Assembly (NCBI GenBank): GCA_947396885.1
Contig: OX377202.1
Location: 5,642,001-5,706,000, forward strand
Length of the DNA stretch: 64,000 nt
Reading direction: 5' to 3'
Source: Heligmosomoides polygyrus polygyrus
Taxonomy: Eukaryota; Nematoda; Chromadorea; Rhabditida; Heligmosomidae
Shown here: positions 1 through 10,469 of the stretch, in pieces
How the letters are laid out: every line of letters starts with the position of its first letter
Numbering within the stretch: position 1 is the stretch's first letter
Program-made: the position numbers and the translations under genes
Notes under the pieces: model-generated
The model's database searches: none
Told to the model about the DNA's origin: nothing
Seen by the model: only the letters and a program-made list of their open reading frames with translations

Positions 1-1212
1 CTTTTTTTGCTTGACAGGTTTGGTATAAATTCCTTTGTCGCGACCGACGTTTCGACGAACTCGTCTTTCTCAAGGTCTGAAAGAAGCTCGAAATGTTTGG
101 TTCTGCAGAATTCATTGGGTCAGAAACGTCGCATCTATCCTTACACGAACAACATGCCCTTAAGAGTGTGAAGAAGAAAGGCCACATCTACCCCAACCAA
201 CTCACCGATATCCCACCAGCGCCAAGAAACCGGCTCAACTGGTTGCCATGGAGCAAGAGAGACATACTAGTTCGGTCAGATATACTGCTCGGAGCACGGT
301 GGTATTGAGAATGTATGCGAAGCAGTATACGACATCTCATAGCTCACACAAAGGGAAGAGGTCACTGCAGCTGTACGTCAATGCCTGTCGCGAGCGAGCT
401 TGGATGCGGATGTTGTACTGGTAAACATCCCGAGAGACAACATTAAACGTCAGCTTGTTCGCAATCGGTTGTATGACCGCGTATGTATAACGCAAGACTG
501 CGTGATTTGTCCGTATGGAAGAACAGGAGACTGCACGCAGAAAGGCGTCATTTACCAGATAGAGTGTTTGACCTGCGGTGAGTTGTATATCGGGGAAACT
601 GGGAGGCTGCTGGGCATCCGCGTTAAGGATCATCTTGCTGGAAAGAGGAAACGAAGCTTATTAACCCCGCCTGGAAAACACCGAAGGGAAGCCCACTCCG
701 GTGACGATTTTAATGTGAAGTGCACAGTGTTGTATCATGAGAGCGAAATAGGGGCCAGAAAGGCTCTTGAAGCCTTCTGGATTCACAGGCGCAATCCATC
801 CATGAACAACAGGAACGAGTGCATCTCCATTACCAGTGAATTCTTGCCTTTTATCCCTTTGTGTGAGCTATGAGATGCCGTATGCTGCTTCGCATACATT
901 CTCAATACCACCGTGCTCCGAGCAGTATATCTGACCGAACTAGCATGTCCACTTGCCCCATGGCGACCAGTTGAGCCGGTTTCTTGGCGCTGGTGGAATA
1001 TCGGTGAGTTGGTTGGGGCAGATGTGGCCTTTCTTGTTAACACTCTTAAGGGCATGTTGTTCGTGTAAGGGTAGACGCTACGTTTCTGACCCAATGAACT
1101 CTGCAGAACCTAACATTTCGAGCTTCTTTCAGACCTTGAGAAAGAGGAGTTCGTCGAAACGTCGGTCGCGATAAAGGAATTTATACCAAACCTGTCAGGC
1201 AAAGAAGAGCAA
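1..1212 (+). mobile_element. Penelope-like element 1, 5'-truncated, with inverted terminal repeats
   Basis: Bases 1 to about 357 are repeated in inverted orientation at about 855-1212: the reverse complement of the left arm, including the GGTTTGGTATAAATTCC segment and the block at 270-350, reappears in the right arm with few differences. Between the arms lies only the C-terminal GIY-YIG part of a PLE protein. Penelope-like retroelements are known for LTR-like repeats that can be inverted and for 5' truncation, so the layout fits that family. The left arm reaches the window edge, so its full length and target duplication cannot be seen. The right flank runs straight into a Tc1-like transposase fragment. 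Confidence 0.75.
358..873 (+). pseudogene. PLE C-terminal GIY-YIG endonuclease domain (fragment)
   Basis: The open frame continues from about 358, at the edge of the inverted repeat, and has a Met at 400. It holds the RT-endonuclease linker and the complete endonuclease of a Penelope-like protein. Numbered from the Met at 400, a cysteine cluster (C34-x2-C37, C45, C56-x2-C59) surrounds the GIY-like strand VIYQI (50-54) and the YIGET strand (63-67) with Arg69 just after it. Further on are the conserved ALEAFW helix and a PSMNN segment. The reverse transcriptase that should precede it is missing because the element is truncated at the inner edge of the left repeat. The stop codon lies inside the right inverted repeat, as in PLE 2. 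The domain itself is uninterrupted, but it cannot be a complete element protein. Confidence 0.75.
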
Positions 1213-1549
1213 AACATAGAAGGCCTCAAGATTGGAGAAATGCAGAACGATGAAGGCCCTTACGCGCGGTGACAAGCTCGACCAGATGATCTTCACAGAC
1301 GAGAAGATATTTGCTGTCGAATCACTCCAAAATGCGCAGAATCAACGGAAACATTTACCAAAAGGATCCAAGAACCGCAAACGTAGGAAAAGCTGAATTT
1401 TCACAGCCCTTGATGGTATGGGCTGGGATGCCCAGCTTGGACAAGACCAAGCTTGTTTTTATTCAAAAAGAAGTTACGCCTAAATCCACAGGAGCAAATC
1501 CTAGAGGACGCTGTGGTACCTCGGACTCAAGAAAATAGTAAAGACATCG

Positions 1550-2557
1550 TCGCGTAGAACTGTCCAAGTTCGACTTTCAATAAACCTTGGCCTATTGACT
1601 TCAGATCGATGTTGTCTTATTGAGCTGGTAGCCAAAGTTGTTATCACATTTATTCGACTCGGCTTACGTTTCGGCGACCTCGCCTTCGTCAGAGCCTGAA
1701 AAAGTCGAAAAACACTTATGAAACTGTCCTCTCAAACACCATTTCATCCTACAGAGTACTAATCTTGAGGAGAGATAGTGACAAGATCCAACATGACAGT
1801 TATGAAGGAACGACTGACCTTATCGGTGGATGCCGAGACGGACCACTAGTCACCCGAAGCTGGACTAGAACGTGGGTGAATGAGTCTACCCCGCAGACAA
1901 ATCGACTTAAATACCCTGGGAGTCAGACCAGATAGATCAGAACCCGCAGAGCTAAGGGTTAAGGAGTTTCAGGGTTAAGGAGCACTTGGACGGCCTTAGA
2001 AAAGGCAATGTCCGAGCTCCTTGGGGGGAGCACAGGGTCCGATGTCATGCGGGCGCGATGCTGCAGGTGTCTGTGTCGATTTTAGCTCGAGAGAGTGATA
2101 TATCGGCGCGCAAGACCCTTGAGGCGCTCTGGATCACGGCTAGGAATCCCCAGGTCAACCGGAAGGAGGAGTGTCTGGCGGTAACCCAAGAACTGGCACC
2201 CTTCGTCGAGCTCTGCGGGTTCTGATCTATCTGTTCTGACCCCCAGGGTATTTAAGTCGGGTTGTCTGCGGGGTAGACTCATTCACCCACGTTCTAGTCC
2301 AGCTTCGGGTGACTGGTGGTCCGTATCGGCATCCACCGATAAGGTCAGTCGTTCCTCCATAACTGTCATGTTGGATCTTGTCACTATCTCTCCTCAAGAT
2401 TAGTACTCTGTAGGATGAAATGGTGTTTGAGAGGACAGTTTCATACGTATTTTTCGACTATTCAGGCTCTGACAAAGGCGAGGTCGCCGAAACGTAAGCC
2501 GAGTCGAATTAATGTGATAACAACTTTGGCTACCAGCTCAATAAGACAACATCAAAC
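1550..2557 (+). mobile_element. Penelope-like element 2 with 11-bp target duplication
   Basis: The 1008-bp insert is bounded by identical TAAAGACATCG copies at 1539-1549 and 2558-2568. Its inverted arms run from about 1609 to 1957 and from about 2209 to 2553. Between them is only the end of a GIY-YIG protein. This is the same layout as PLE 1, but the repeat sequence is unrelated, so it is a second family. About 59 bp (1550-1608) precede the left arm, and a related stretch recurs near 61.2 kb. Confidence 0.75.
1966..2225 (+). pseudogene. PLE 2 GIY-YIG C-terminal fragment
   Basis: The frame encodes the last ~80 residues of a PLE endonuclease. It aligns by eye with PLE 1: HLDGLRKG against HLAGKRKR, then ESDISARKTLEALWI against ESEIGARKALEAFWI, then NRKEECL against NNRNECI, ending a few residues later at the same point. 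The catalytic GIY-YIG strands are missing because truncation falls downstream of them. The stop lies inside the right inverted repeat. Confidence 0.65.
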
Positions 2558-2929
2558 TAAAGACATCGACTGGATCTTCCTGGAATATTGGGCACCACTC
2601 ACGGTGCCAAGAAGACACTGGGATGGTGTGGGACCAATCTTCCAGATTTGAGGACGAAGGATATTTGGCCTTTAAACTCGCCTGACCTCATCCTTATGGA
2701 TTTCGCCTTCTGATCAATCCTGGATCAAAAAGCCTGCTCTTTCAGATACAGTTTACTGGACTCGCTAAAAATAGCTCTGGAGAAGGCAGGAGGAAATTTA
2801 ACGAAAATGATCGCGCGCATCCTCAAGAGTTTCCGAAAGAGATTGTACACTTGCATTGAAGCCAAAGGCGCTCATTTTTAATGTAATGTACATGTTATGT
2901 AGAAATTTCTTGTCTTTCAAACCATAGTA

Positions 2930-4207
2930 TTAGGTTGTAACGAAATAAATGGCACTGAACCACTGTAAATTTAAACAGTTAATATCTCGGCTTGTAGGTA
3001 GGTTTATTAATCGAAATAAAAACCTGATTCTACACATCTTTGCCAACGTGACACAAGCTTTTTTATCCCAGTAGCATAAAAATCAGAAGTTCTGGAATTG
3101 ACGAAATCTTCGAAGGCACTTTCGGCATCCTGTTGGTATTTGAATATTTTCCCTACCAAGAAGTCGCCAAGATGCTTGAAGAAACGGTAGTCTGTTGGGG
3201 AGAGGTCGGGAGAAAACGGAGGATGTGGTAGAGTTTCAATGCTCAGCTCACTCAATTTCTGCGACGTCATTCGTGCTACATGGGGGCGAGCATTGTCGTG
3301 CAGAAGGAGAACTCGCCTTCGGTTTACCAAGGCCGGCCGGATATCCTTCAACTTTTCCATCATTTCTTCAATTTCAATGCAGTACTTCTCTGCCGTGATG
3401 GAATCACCGGGAGGGAGGAAGCTGTGGTGAATAATTCCCAGCGAACACCACCATACTGTCACCATTACTTTCTTTTGGTGCAATTCCGGCTTCGCAAAAA
3501 CCTTGGGGCTCTCATCGCTGTCCACCCACTGTGCCGATCGTCGCCCGTTGTCGTACATTATCCATTTCTCGTCACAGGTTACGAGGCGATCAAGGAATGG
3601 GTCCGTTTCGTTCCGTAGAAACAGTGCTGACGAGATCCCCTATCGTCGGTTTCTCTGCTCCTCAGACAGCTTGTGAGGCACCCATCTTTCCAGCTTTTTG
3701 GTCTTTCCAATTTCCTTCAGATGCCGGGCAGCTGTGTTGTGACTGACGCCAAGAACCTTCGCTATCTCCCTGGTACCTTTGTGTGGATCCTCCTCTACCA
3801 CATCTCTCAGCTTGTCCTCATCAACATCACTATGCCTCCCACGACCTTCATGTTCTTCCAAGCTCTCATCTCCATTCCGGAACATCTGATACCAACGATA
3901 CGCCGTCCGAATTGTGGAACATCCTTGACCGAATGCGGCGTTGATCTTCTCGTCCGCCTCCTTAGCTGTAGTGTCCAGCTTGAATTCATACAAGTAAATG
4001 CCTCGGATTACCCTTTTGTCCATCTGCGAAAAAGTCAATAAAACTCTAAAGTTTTCCAACTTTTACATAGAAAATTTGGTACTCACCGGTAGAGCAAAGT
4101 TTGCGCTTCTAAATGATATGCCACATGTTACGGTTTGTTCTTGATCAAACGCGTAAAGACGCGCCAAAAATGGCGCGAGCCAGTCTATTTAATTCGTTAC
4201 AACCTAA
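2930..4207 (-). mobile_element. mariner element (~1.28 kb) with TA duplication
   Basis: The ends are TTAGGTTGTAACGAA at 2930 and its inverted copy TTCGTTACAACCTAA ending at 4207. Each is flanked by TA (2928-2929 and 4208-4209). Length, TIRs, TA target and the encoded D,D34D transposase all fit mariner. Confidence 0.85.
3007..4059 (-). pseudogene. mariner transposase with one in-frame stop
   Basis: The frame is continuous from Met at 4059 to the stop at 3007, about 350 codons, except for a single TAG at 3640-3642. The N-terminal half shows the mariner paired HTH region (GIYLYEFKL, AYRWYQMFRNG, the linker GRGR and EIAKVLGVSHNTAARHL) and a WVPHKLSEEQ motif. The C-terminal half has the CDEKW Asp, HDNARPH and FSPDLSPTDY. 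Counting gives 34 residues between the second and third Asp, the D,D34D spacing of mariner. With only one stop the copy is probably young. The first 12 codons may be upstream of the true start, because a second Met (MDKRVIRGIYL) lies at residue 13. Confidence 0.85.
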
Positions 4208-5290
4208 TACATTTTTCTTATTTAAGTTGGTTTGTGCAAAGTTGTATATAACACTTCATGTGGACCACCCTGTAAAGGCTAAGCACGAAGTTAAACATTT
4301 TTACGATTAAGTGTGATTATGAAAAAGTGAGATTTTCGCAGGTACAAAACTATTAGTTGAAGCAGACAATTAGAGATGTCAGAGAAGTAAAAAAAAAAAC
4401 GTTTCCAACCAGCTGGAGATGGATAGGTCTTCGAAGAATAGGCAAGAGAGTTTCAGAATCTGCAGCATGATGCTAAGCAAGGCCAGACCTCACAGCGAAC
4501 GCGGAGGCAGACAAAGCCTAGGGGGTGTTCATCTGAAACGGAAAATTGCGCCAACGGGAGCCGAACACGTTCTTCTTTCAGACACGTAGCGCAGTGGCTG
4601 AAAATCGACTGCATGACGACGGTTGGGGGGCCCAATGGGAAACAGGTCAATCGTCCTCTTCAGAAACGCACAAGAGGGCAGGCAAGAACACGCCGCGCAT
4701 TCGGACCGGCACGAAAGCATCCCCGACCGACAGACTCCCTCGGAACACGTCCGCCACGGACAGGATCTCTGTGGCCGTTGAAGCGAATGCGGACACATTT
4801 CTTCTGTGAAGGGATAAGGGACGGAGGGCGGTGTTGTTCAGTACCTTCGAGGTGTGCGCCACGCATTTCACTCCTGCGCGCTTTTTTAATAGCGACTTGA
4901 TTGCGTATTCGGCCTATGCAATTAATTATAAGAGCTTGCCGATGGCGGAGCTGTGCTTTAGCTTCTTCAAGCAACTCTGCCGCTAACTGAAGGTGACTGT
5001 AGGGATGGAGCGGCTGGGAGGGTCTAAAGCTTGAGTCGATTCAGAGCAGCTGGAGACTTTTTGGCTCAGTACCGGTATCCGTTCCGCCTGCTTTTGAAGA
5101 TTGAACTAATCGGTACCTTGCCTGCGCTACGATTACACGTCGTCGTGAATAGAAGCATTCTACTTGAGCATAGGATTAACCAATAGTCTCATTTCAGCCA
5201 AAGGAGAACAGCAGTGGCCTAAAGGATTCATGAAACCGAAGAGAACTAGAAATCCATCAACAAGATGGCATGAAAAATGGCACTAATCAA
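4208..5290. other. no assignable feature
   Basis: I see short overlapping frames on both strands at 4450-4970 with no recognisable motif, and no repeat shared with the rest of the window. Confidence 0.4.
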
Positions 5291-5291
5291 T

Positions 5292-5530
5292 TCCTTATTA
5301 GGATACGCCATGAATTCTACTTTTACGAAGTGTGTTAAAGGCTATTTGAATGCATATTTGGCCTATACAGTGCATTGCGGCGACTCCTCCATAGACGAGT
5401 TAATATCAATTTATCCAAGTTGGTTCCAGGAACGGAAGGCCCGGTAGGCCTAGGCGCTGAATTTCGAACCAGGAACATGAAGGAGCTGAAGCACACGCGA
5501 CAACCGGCGCCTCCACCAACTGCGATACTC
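5292..5530 (-). mobile_element. SINE-1, degenerate copy
   Basis: The order of SINE-1 blocks is visible on the minus strand: the GCGCCATGCATTC-like 3' block, the GGCCAAATACGC-like block, then CCAGGAAC and the GGCGCC 5' block. Many substitutions mark an old copy. Confidence 0.6.
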
Positions 5531-6007
5531 GTGTACAACAGAATAAGCATAACTAGGACAGACGAGCAAAAGCTGTCGTCAGTCCATCTTCTTTGGGATG
5601 CGCCACGTATCTTACATCTAGACAAGTTCGTAGAACAAGTTCGAGGGCGTAGACATAGTCTTCGGTGCCCACTCGGCGAAAAATATGTGCTTTACCGTTG
5701 CCGAACACGTGTGAAACCACTTCGCCCACTCGAAAGAATGGAACACTTTGCTGGTGCGTGAACTGAACCTCAAATCGATTCCTGGTTTCTGTGGCACCAG
5801 CGCGCGCTACCGATTGCGTCACCAACCCCATTGGGGCAAGATACGCATTCATAGCGATAATTGTACAGAATCTGAACACTTACTGCAAGGCGGAGTGTGC
5901 TGCTAAGATTTGGGGTTCGTCCTCAGTTTCCTTGACGCTAAGGTTATTTCCTGGTTCCATATGTGAGTCGTACTCACTCCAGCAAACCAAATCCTACAGC
6001 TGTCCAC

Positions 6008-6105
6008 TCTGTATGATGAAATGGTGTTTGAACAGGTGGTGTCGTAATATTTCTCTACTTTTCCAGGCTCTGGAGAAGGCGAAGACGCGGAGACGTAAGC
6101 GAAAA
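6008..6105 (+). repeat. fragment of PLE 2 terminal repeat
   Basis: TGTATGATGAAATGGTGTTTG followed by the GGCTCTGGAGAAGGCGA block and an ACGTAAGC motif matches the right arm of PLE 2 (2410-2500) in order and orientation. Confidence 0.6.
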
Positions 6106-6817
6106 GCTCGAAGAAGACGTCGTATTTGTCTGAATCCTAGAAACTTCCGCAACTTATGTTTGACCGTGACTGAAACCGTGACCTTTTCTCAGCGACTCCG
6201 ACGACTTTTAGGCCATGCAGAACTGCTGATAGGCTGACGACGCAGTGGGTAAGAGGGCTGATCCCGCTCGGCATGGTAAATTCATTTCCCAAGGATGGCC
6301 AACGGAGTTTTCCTTCTCTTCGAGTTCAGTTTGGCACCGCAAGTTACTGCATGGACCAAAGACGTGGCTCAGAAACTGTCGCTAGAAGTAGAATGCACGG
6401 CGCATGCCAAACAAAGACGGATTGAAGTCGAGTTCTCGGCTGTGCTTCTTTCTGAGACCTCTGCAAAAATTCAGACCGAAAAGTGCATGGCAATCAAACC
6501 CGGGATGGACGACGTTACGGGTCGTTGCCGGCTGAGGGACGAGACGTGAACGCAACAAAGGAGAGGTGTCCGGGCTGTGTTTGCGAGCGAAAATTGAGCT
6601 GCCCGAGCGACGTTTTTTCCGTGGAAGAAGTGGACGCTGTGAAGCGAAATTTATGGTTTGCTGGCCAGGCAATTATCCGGCGAATCCGATCGCTCACGGA
6701 ACGCTGTGCGCATCCTTGATCGAATCCGAGAACAAAATAAGCCACCACGGACACGCTGGGATTCGTAGACGAACTAACGGTGAGCTCTCTGGATCGGTGT
6801 TAAAACTGACCCCTTTG
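6106..6817. other. no assignable feature
   Basis: Several overlapping short frames on both strands show no recognisable domain. I see no repeat. Confidence 0.35.
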
Positions 6818-6915
6818 AGGATGCGCCACGAATTCCACTTTTGTGGCGCGCTTCTGCGGAGGTACTCTAAAAGCCTATTTGGCCCCTACAATCAATCCGA
6901 TAGTCCATAGATGGA
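6818..6915 (-). mobile_element. SINE-1 3' fragment
   Basis: GGATGCGCCACGAATTCCAC followed by a degraded CTATTTGGCC block matches the SINE-1 3' third in reverse orientation. Confidence 0.5.
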
Positions 6916-7361
6916 ACCCACGACCCTCAGAAGAAGTTAGAAGGTGTCGTTCACAAAGTGTGTGGATAGCTTTTTGCATGCAAAAATCATCGCTATTTTT
7001 TGGGTTCACCATTTTTTCGTGTTCAAATATCAATAACCTGGAAATGCTGACGTAATTTTGTTGTGACAGAAATTTGATGCACGAAACGAAAGAGGCTTCT
7101 GAGTTTTTCAGTATTTACCTCTTTAGAATGCGGTTGGGAGGGAGGATGGGCAGGGTATAGCAGTTTCGAGTTGAAAGAAAATGTGCAGTTGATCATCTGC
7201 TGCCCTTCGCTAGGAGTACTATGGGATGAAGAGTACGAAATCGAAGAAGTGATCGACTGCACGGCGCGATCTTAACGAGAAGCACTGTAGTACACAGAAG
7301 ACAACACCTTTCGATTCTGACAGTGCCAAAATATAAGGGAATGAGGGTGGAGAGGGGCGCT
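6916..7361. other. no assignable feature
   Basis: AT-rich unique-looking sequence without a convincing frame or repeat. Confidence 0.35.
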
Positions 7362-7500
7362 GATCAAGCTTTTTTGGGATGCGCCACGCATTCTATATCT
7401 ACGGGATGTTGTGGAGGCGAGTTGAATGCGTATTTGGCCATACAAAGACTTACGGTGGCCATCAGATGTACAAGTCAGTGTTCTATCCTTCCCATAGACG
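7362..7500 (-). mobile_element. SINE-1 3' half
   Basis: GGGATGCGCCACGCATTCTA, GATGTTGTGGAGGCGAGTTG and GCGTATTTGGCCATACA occur in the SINE-1 minus-strand order. The 5' promoter half is missing. Confidence 0.75.
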
Positions 7501-7734
7501 TCTCTTACTAATGAATAGATCCAGGGCCCATATTCACCAATGATTTACTGGTCGGTAATGATGCAGCATACCGCGAAACCACCTCGCACCGCGATTCGTA
7601 AAGCCCGGTGAAACCATTGTAACGCTTACCCGGCTAGAGCGTCGGGTAAGCGACGAGTTGAAGTACTGTTAACGCTCCACTGCTAATGTCTGACCCAGCG
7701 GCAACAAGTTGGGCGCGCTGCTAAGGTCCCGTTT

Positions 7735-7851
7735 ATACTTTGACGCCGAGCGACGCGACGCCACGTATAGTGGCCATATTGATTGAGCGAGTGATCGATC
7801 AATTTGGCCACTTTACATGCTGTCGCGTCACTCGGAAGTATAAGCGGGGCC
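7735..7851. mobile_element. PIF/Harbinger-like MITE, GACGCC subfamily
   Basis: Terminal GGTCCCGTTTATACTT pairs with AAGTATAAGCGGGGCC, with TAA on both sides (7732-7734, 7852-7854). The palindromic interior carries the GACGCCGAGCGACGCGACGC motif shared with other copies. A 3-bp TWA duplication is typical of PIF/Harbinger elements. Confidence 0.75.
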
Positions 7852-7854
7852 TAA

Positions 7855-8068
7855 GGGCCTGTTCATACTTTGCGACAGCAGTGACAAAGACAAAAGAAAG
7901 CGCAGCGCGGAGAAGTATGAACAGACGACTGGAGCGACAAAAGCGACTGGAGTGACAACGCCCGCGCTCGAGTATGAACGCTTTTCGGCGGCGCGCACTA
8001 GGTTTCAATCGATATGCATGTTTAGCACGGGCGACGTGTCGCTCTTGTCGCAAAGTATGAACAGGCCC
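7855..8068. mobile_element. PIF/Harbinger-like MITE, GCGACA subfamily
   Basis: Ends GGGCCTGTTCATACTTTGCG and CGCAAAGTATGAACAGGCCC are inverted copies. It directly abuts the preceding MITE and shares its TAA. The interior contains CATACTC/GAGTATG sub-repeats, and the layout resembles the copy at 52,872. Confidence 0.75.
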
Positions 8069-8204
8069 TTAGGGCGCATGTGTAGTCGGACGCATGCGCG
8101 GCATCCTTCAGCCGCGCCCTTCGTGAATCACAAGGGCCGGTAAGTTTCTAGCAAGCAGCCGGTTAGGTATATCCGTGGTAGCGATTAACCGACTCTTTCG
8201 TTGA

Positions 8205-8328
8205 TGAATCCGGTCCCAGGAGGAATTTAGGTCTTGGTTGGCCTGGTAGGGAAATCCGAACCAAGAACCTGGTATTGGAGTGCAGGCGACAGCCATCATA
8301 TCCCCTGACTGCGCTACTACGCGCCCAG
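8205..8328 (-). mobile_element. SINE-1 5' fragment
   Basis: TTGGTTGGCCTGGTAGGGAA, then AATCCGAACCAAGAACCTGG, then GACTGCGCTACTACGCGCCC: the reverse complement of the SINE-1 promoter half. The 3' half is absent. Confidence 0.7.
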
Positions 8329-8665
8329 TGTCTGTACAACATCCTTGTTATTGGCGTAAAGCTTCACGACCAAAACTAGAGTATCCGATCTGCCACCACA
8401 GCCCAGCGCCTGAAGGCTTTAGAAGTGAATAGAGTTAAAGTTTGAACGTAACTTTTTTAACTAACAGAGAATTAATATACGTAGACCTCAGTTTAAGGTA
8501 TTAATTTTAAAAATTAAAAATTAAAAAATAACGATTAATCGAAGCTATAAGTAATGGACAGAGCTAACGTCGAAACGTATCCATTTTTTATAAACAGTAA
8601 GGAATTAATGCTGTCTTAGTCTAAAGCTAGAGTTTTTCAATTAAAATGTTATATAATCTATTAAG
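8329..8665. other. no assignable feature
   Basis: AT-rich; includes a short AAAATTAAAAATTAAAAA low-complexity run near 8505-8530. Confidence 0.35.
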
Positions 8666-8952
8666 GCGCATGTAGCGCTGTCGGAAGAGGCGCCGGCTGT
8701 CGCGTGCACCTGATACCAGGTTCCTGGTTCGGATTTGCCGCCCAGGCCAACCAAGCCTTCCATCCCTCCGGGTCGATGAATTGGTACCAGACTTGTCTGG
8801 GAAGGATAAAGCGCTGACTTGTTCATCGGCTGGCCACCGCACGTCATTGTATGGCCAAATACGCATTCAAATCGCCTCCACGAGATCCCGTAGAGGAAGA
8901 ATGTGTGGCGCATCTCAAGAAGGATTGAGTAACGCCCTCCTTTATCCTTTTA
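8666..8952 (+). mobile_element. SINE-1, full length
   Basis: All SINE-1 blocks are present in order: a TAGCGCTGTCGG A-box-like region, GGTTCCTGGTTCGGATTT B-box region, the TTGGTACCAGACTTGTCTGG body, GGCCAAATACGCATTC, and a CCTCCTTTATCCTTTTAT tail. No clear target duplication. Confidence 0.85.
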
Positions 8953-9898
8953 TTATAACTTTATAATTTAAGGCTCTAAAGAGGGTAGCAATGCAGAAGT
9001 TCTGGTCATCATCCAGCAGTCTAGCTAGGGAATGGGAAGAGTTTTATCATCTAATGCGTAGCCTCAGTGTTTTTGGTTTGAAATTTTTGAAGCAAAAATA
9101 ATTTGAATGAAGACAAAATTTAGAGAACGAATATTTTTAAACGACTCAGCTTTGTATAAAGAAGTTCTGTCGCGGGTTTTACAAGGAAGTCTGTCAGTCT
9201 TCAGGTGAAACTGATTATTATGAGCCGAACCATTCTAGATCTCACGAAGAATTTCAGAAAGAAAGAGAAAGCATTGAGAGCGCCAAGGCAGCTGATTCTT
9301 GAGGGGAATGTCTAATCCCAGGGCGGGAATGCGACGAATGGGTTGATGGACAGAGCGTGGATGGGGGTGTCTGTTTGAGATGGCGAGAGATGGCTTGGCC
9401 CAGATCGGATTCCCCACCCGACACCTCACTAAGAACGTCGCCATCGCGCGAGATATCAACTCGAATCATATTCCGAGGAATTCGACGAATTCCAAGAGTG
9501 CGACGGCACTTCCGTTCTCGTCGAATTCCGCGAATGTCTTCAGGGTCTGGACTCCGAGAATTCCTAGACCAAATGGTCCGTGAGTCGCCCGATCCGCAAA
9601 ATCAGAGCCACGAATTCGAACCCGATCCTTCGGGCCTCGTTCCAGAGGTCAATGTCAGGAGCCCGACGGTGATATGCGCATCGGATGCTAAGCCATCGTC
9701 GACGATCCTCGGATTTCCGCGGCGATTAGGCGTGTGTGAGCGCCATCGCAGCCATTCAGCCATCCCTCGCGACACCATCTTAGCCCACTCGGGAAGTTCA
9801 CGAGCCATTGTCTGGCTGCGTAAACATGGACGGTCCTATCCTCGGTCCGTGCAGAAAAGGTCTACTGTTGACAGCCTGAAGGCTATTGCACCTTAAGG
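8953..9898. other. unassigned, with a long unrecognised frame
   Basis: A 179-codon frame runs at 9357-9896 (+). Its translation is Arg/Ser/Pro-rich and carries no motif I know. On the minus strand 9602-9790 has GGCTGAATGGCTGCGATGG and, 3' of it, GGGTTCGAATTC, which resemble tRNA-type A and B boxes too far apart for a simple tRNA. The GAATTCGACGAATTC palindrome near 9478 recurs partly at 9520. Confidence 0.25.
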
Positions 9899-9970
9899 GA
9901 TGACGGACGGCGTTAACCAAACCTTTTGCGGGATGCGCCACGCACTGTACTTGTTGTAGAGGTAGCTGCT
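9899..9970 (-). mobile_element. SINE-1 3' end fragment
   Basis: GACGGACGGCGTTAACCAA and GGGATGCGCCACGCACTGTA match the SINE-1 3' end in reverse. Confidence 0.6.
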
Positions 9971-10030
9971 AAGTACATCTCGCCAGTATAGAACGGGGGT
10001 CATGGCGCCCTTTGACGCAGCGTCAAGTCC

Positions 10031-10192
10031 AAGCCGCGGATGTAGACAGCATTGGAAGACCCACCAGCCAATCAGGCCGCATCAAATGAGCAGTCTAACA
10101 GAACGTGTGCTGACTAATTGGCTGACTTTTGTGAGCTGATTGCTTATGGTTGACTGGTAATCTCTTCCAAGGCTGCCCACATTCGCGACATG
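10031..10192. mobile_element. MITE-2 copy
   Basis: The ends ATGTAGACAGCATTGGAAGA and CTTCCAAGGCTGCCCACATT are inverted copies of each other and match the MITE-2 family (59,224-59,424). The interior has the characteristic CCAATCAGGC and ATTGGCTG blocks. Confidence 0.55.
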
Positions 10193-10469
10193 AACATGTA
10201 TCGCACTCAGATTTCGACTTCACTACACAATACTAGGGCAGAACACCTCGATTGATGATGAAATATGATCTCACCATCAGTCATCTTGGTGAAATAAGCC
10301 AGAAGGGTACTAGTCGTTAATGTGACCGGCATTGGGAAACAGGAACGCGCCAACCAATCTGCGCTGACCACTGAGTGCCTTAAGGGATACAGCTCAAGTG
10401 ATCAGGATTAAATGTTGATTAAGGAATTAGGAGGAAGCAGCTTGATAGAACCTTCACAATATGTTACGA

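Larger units (their letters stand above)
1213..2881 (+). pseudogene. Tc1/mariner-superfamily transposase, split by a PLE
   Basis: Two collinear pieces of one DDE transposase lie at 1213-1549 and 2558-2881. The first reads KALTRGDKLDQMIFTDEKIF, giving the first catalytic Asp. The second carries a degraded QDGAPTH-like region, the sequence DLRTKDIWPLNSPDL with a MDFAF motif, and a C-terminus ending EAKGAHF and a stop. PLE 2 sits between them, flanked by TAAAGACATCG on both sides. Further frameshifts and stops show the gene was already dead or has decayed since. The N-terminal DNA-binding part is absent, perhaps displaced by PLE 1. I infer an IS630/Tc1-type element and cannot name the lineage. 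Confidence 0.65.

Noticed and set aside
4453..4974. Overlapping ~90-100 codon frames on both strands
   Set aside because: Mutually overlapping in several phases with no motif; probably chance.
9357..9896. 179-codon plus frame as a gene
   Set aside because: No recognisable motif, Arg/Ser-rich, and overlapped by comparable frames on both strands; not enough support for a gene call.
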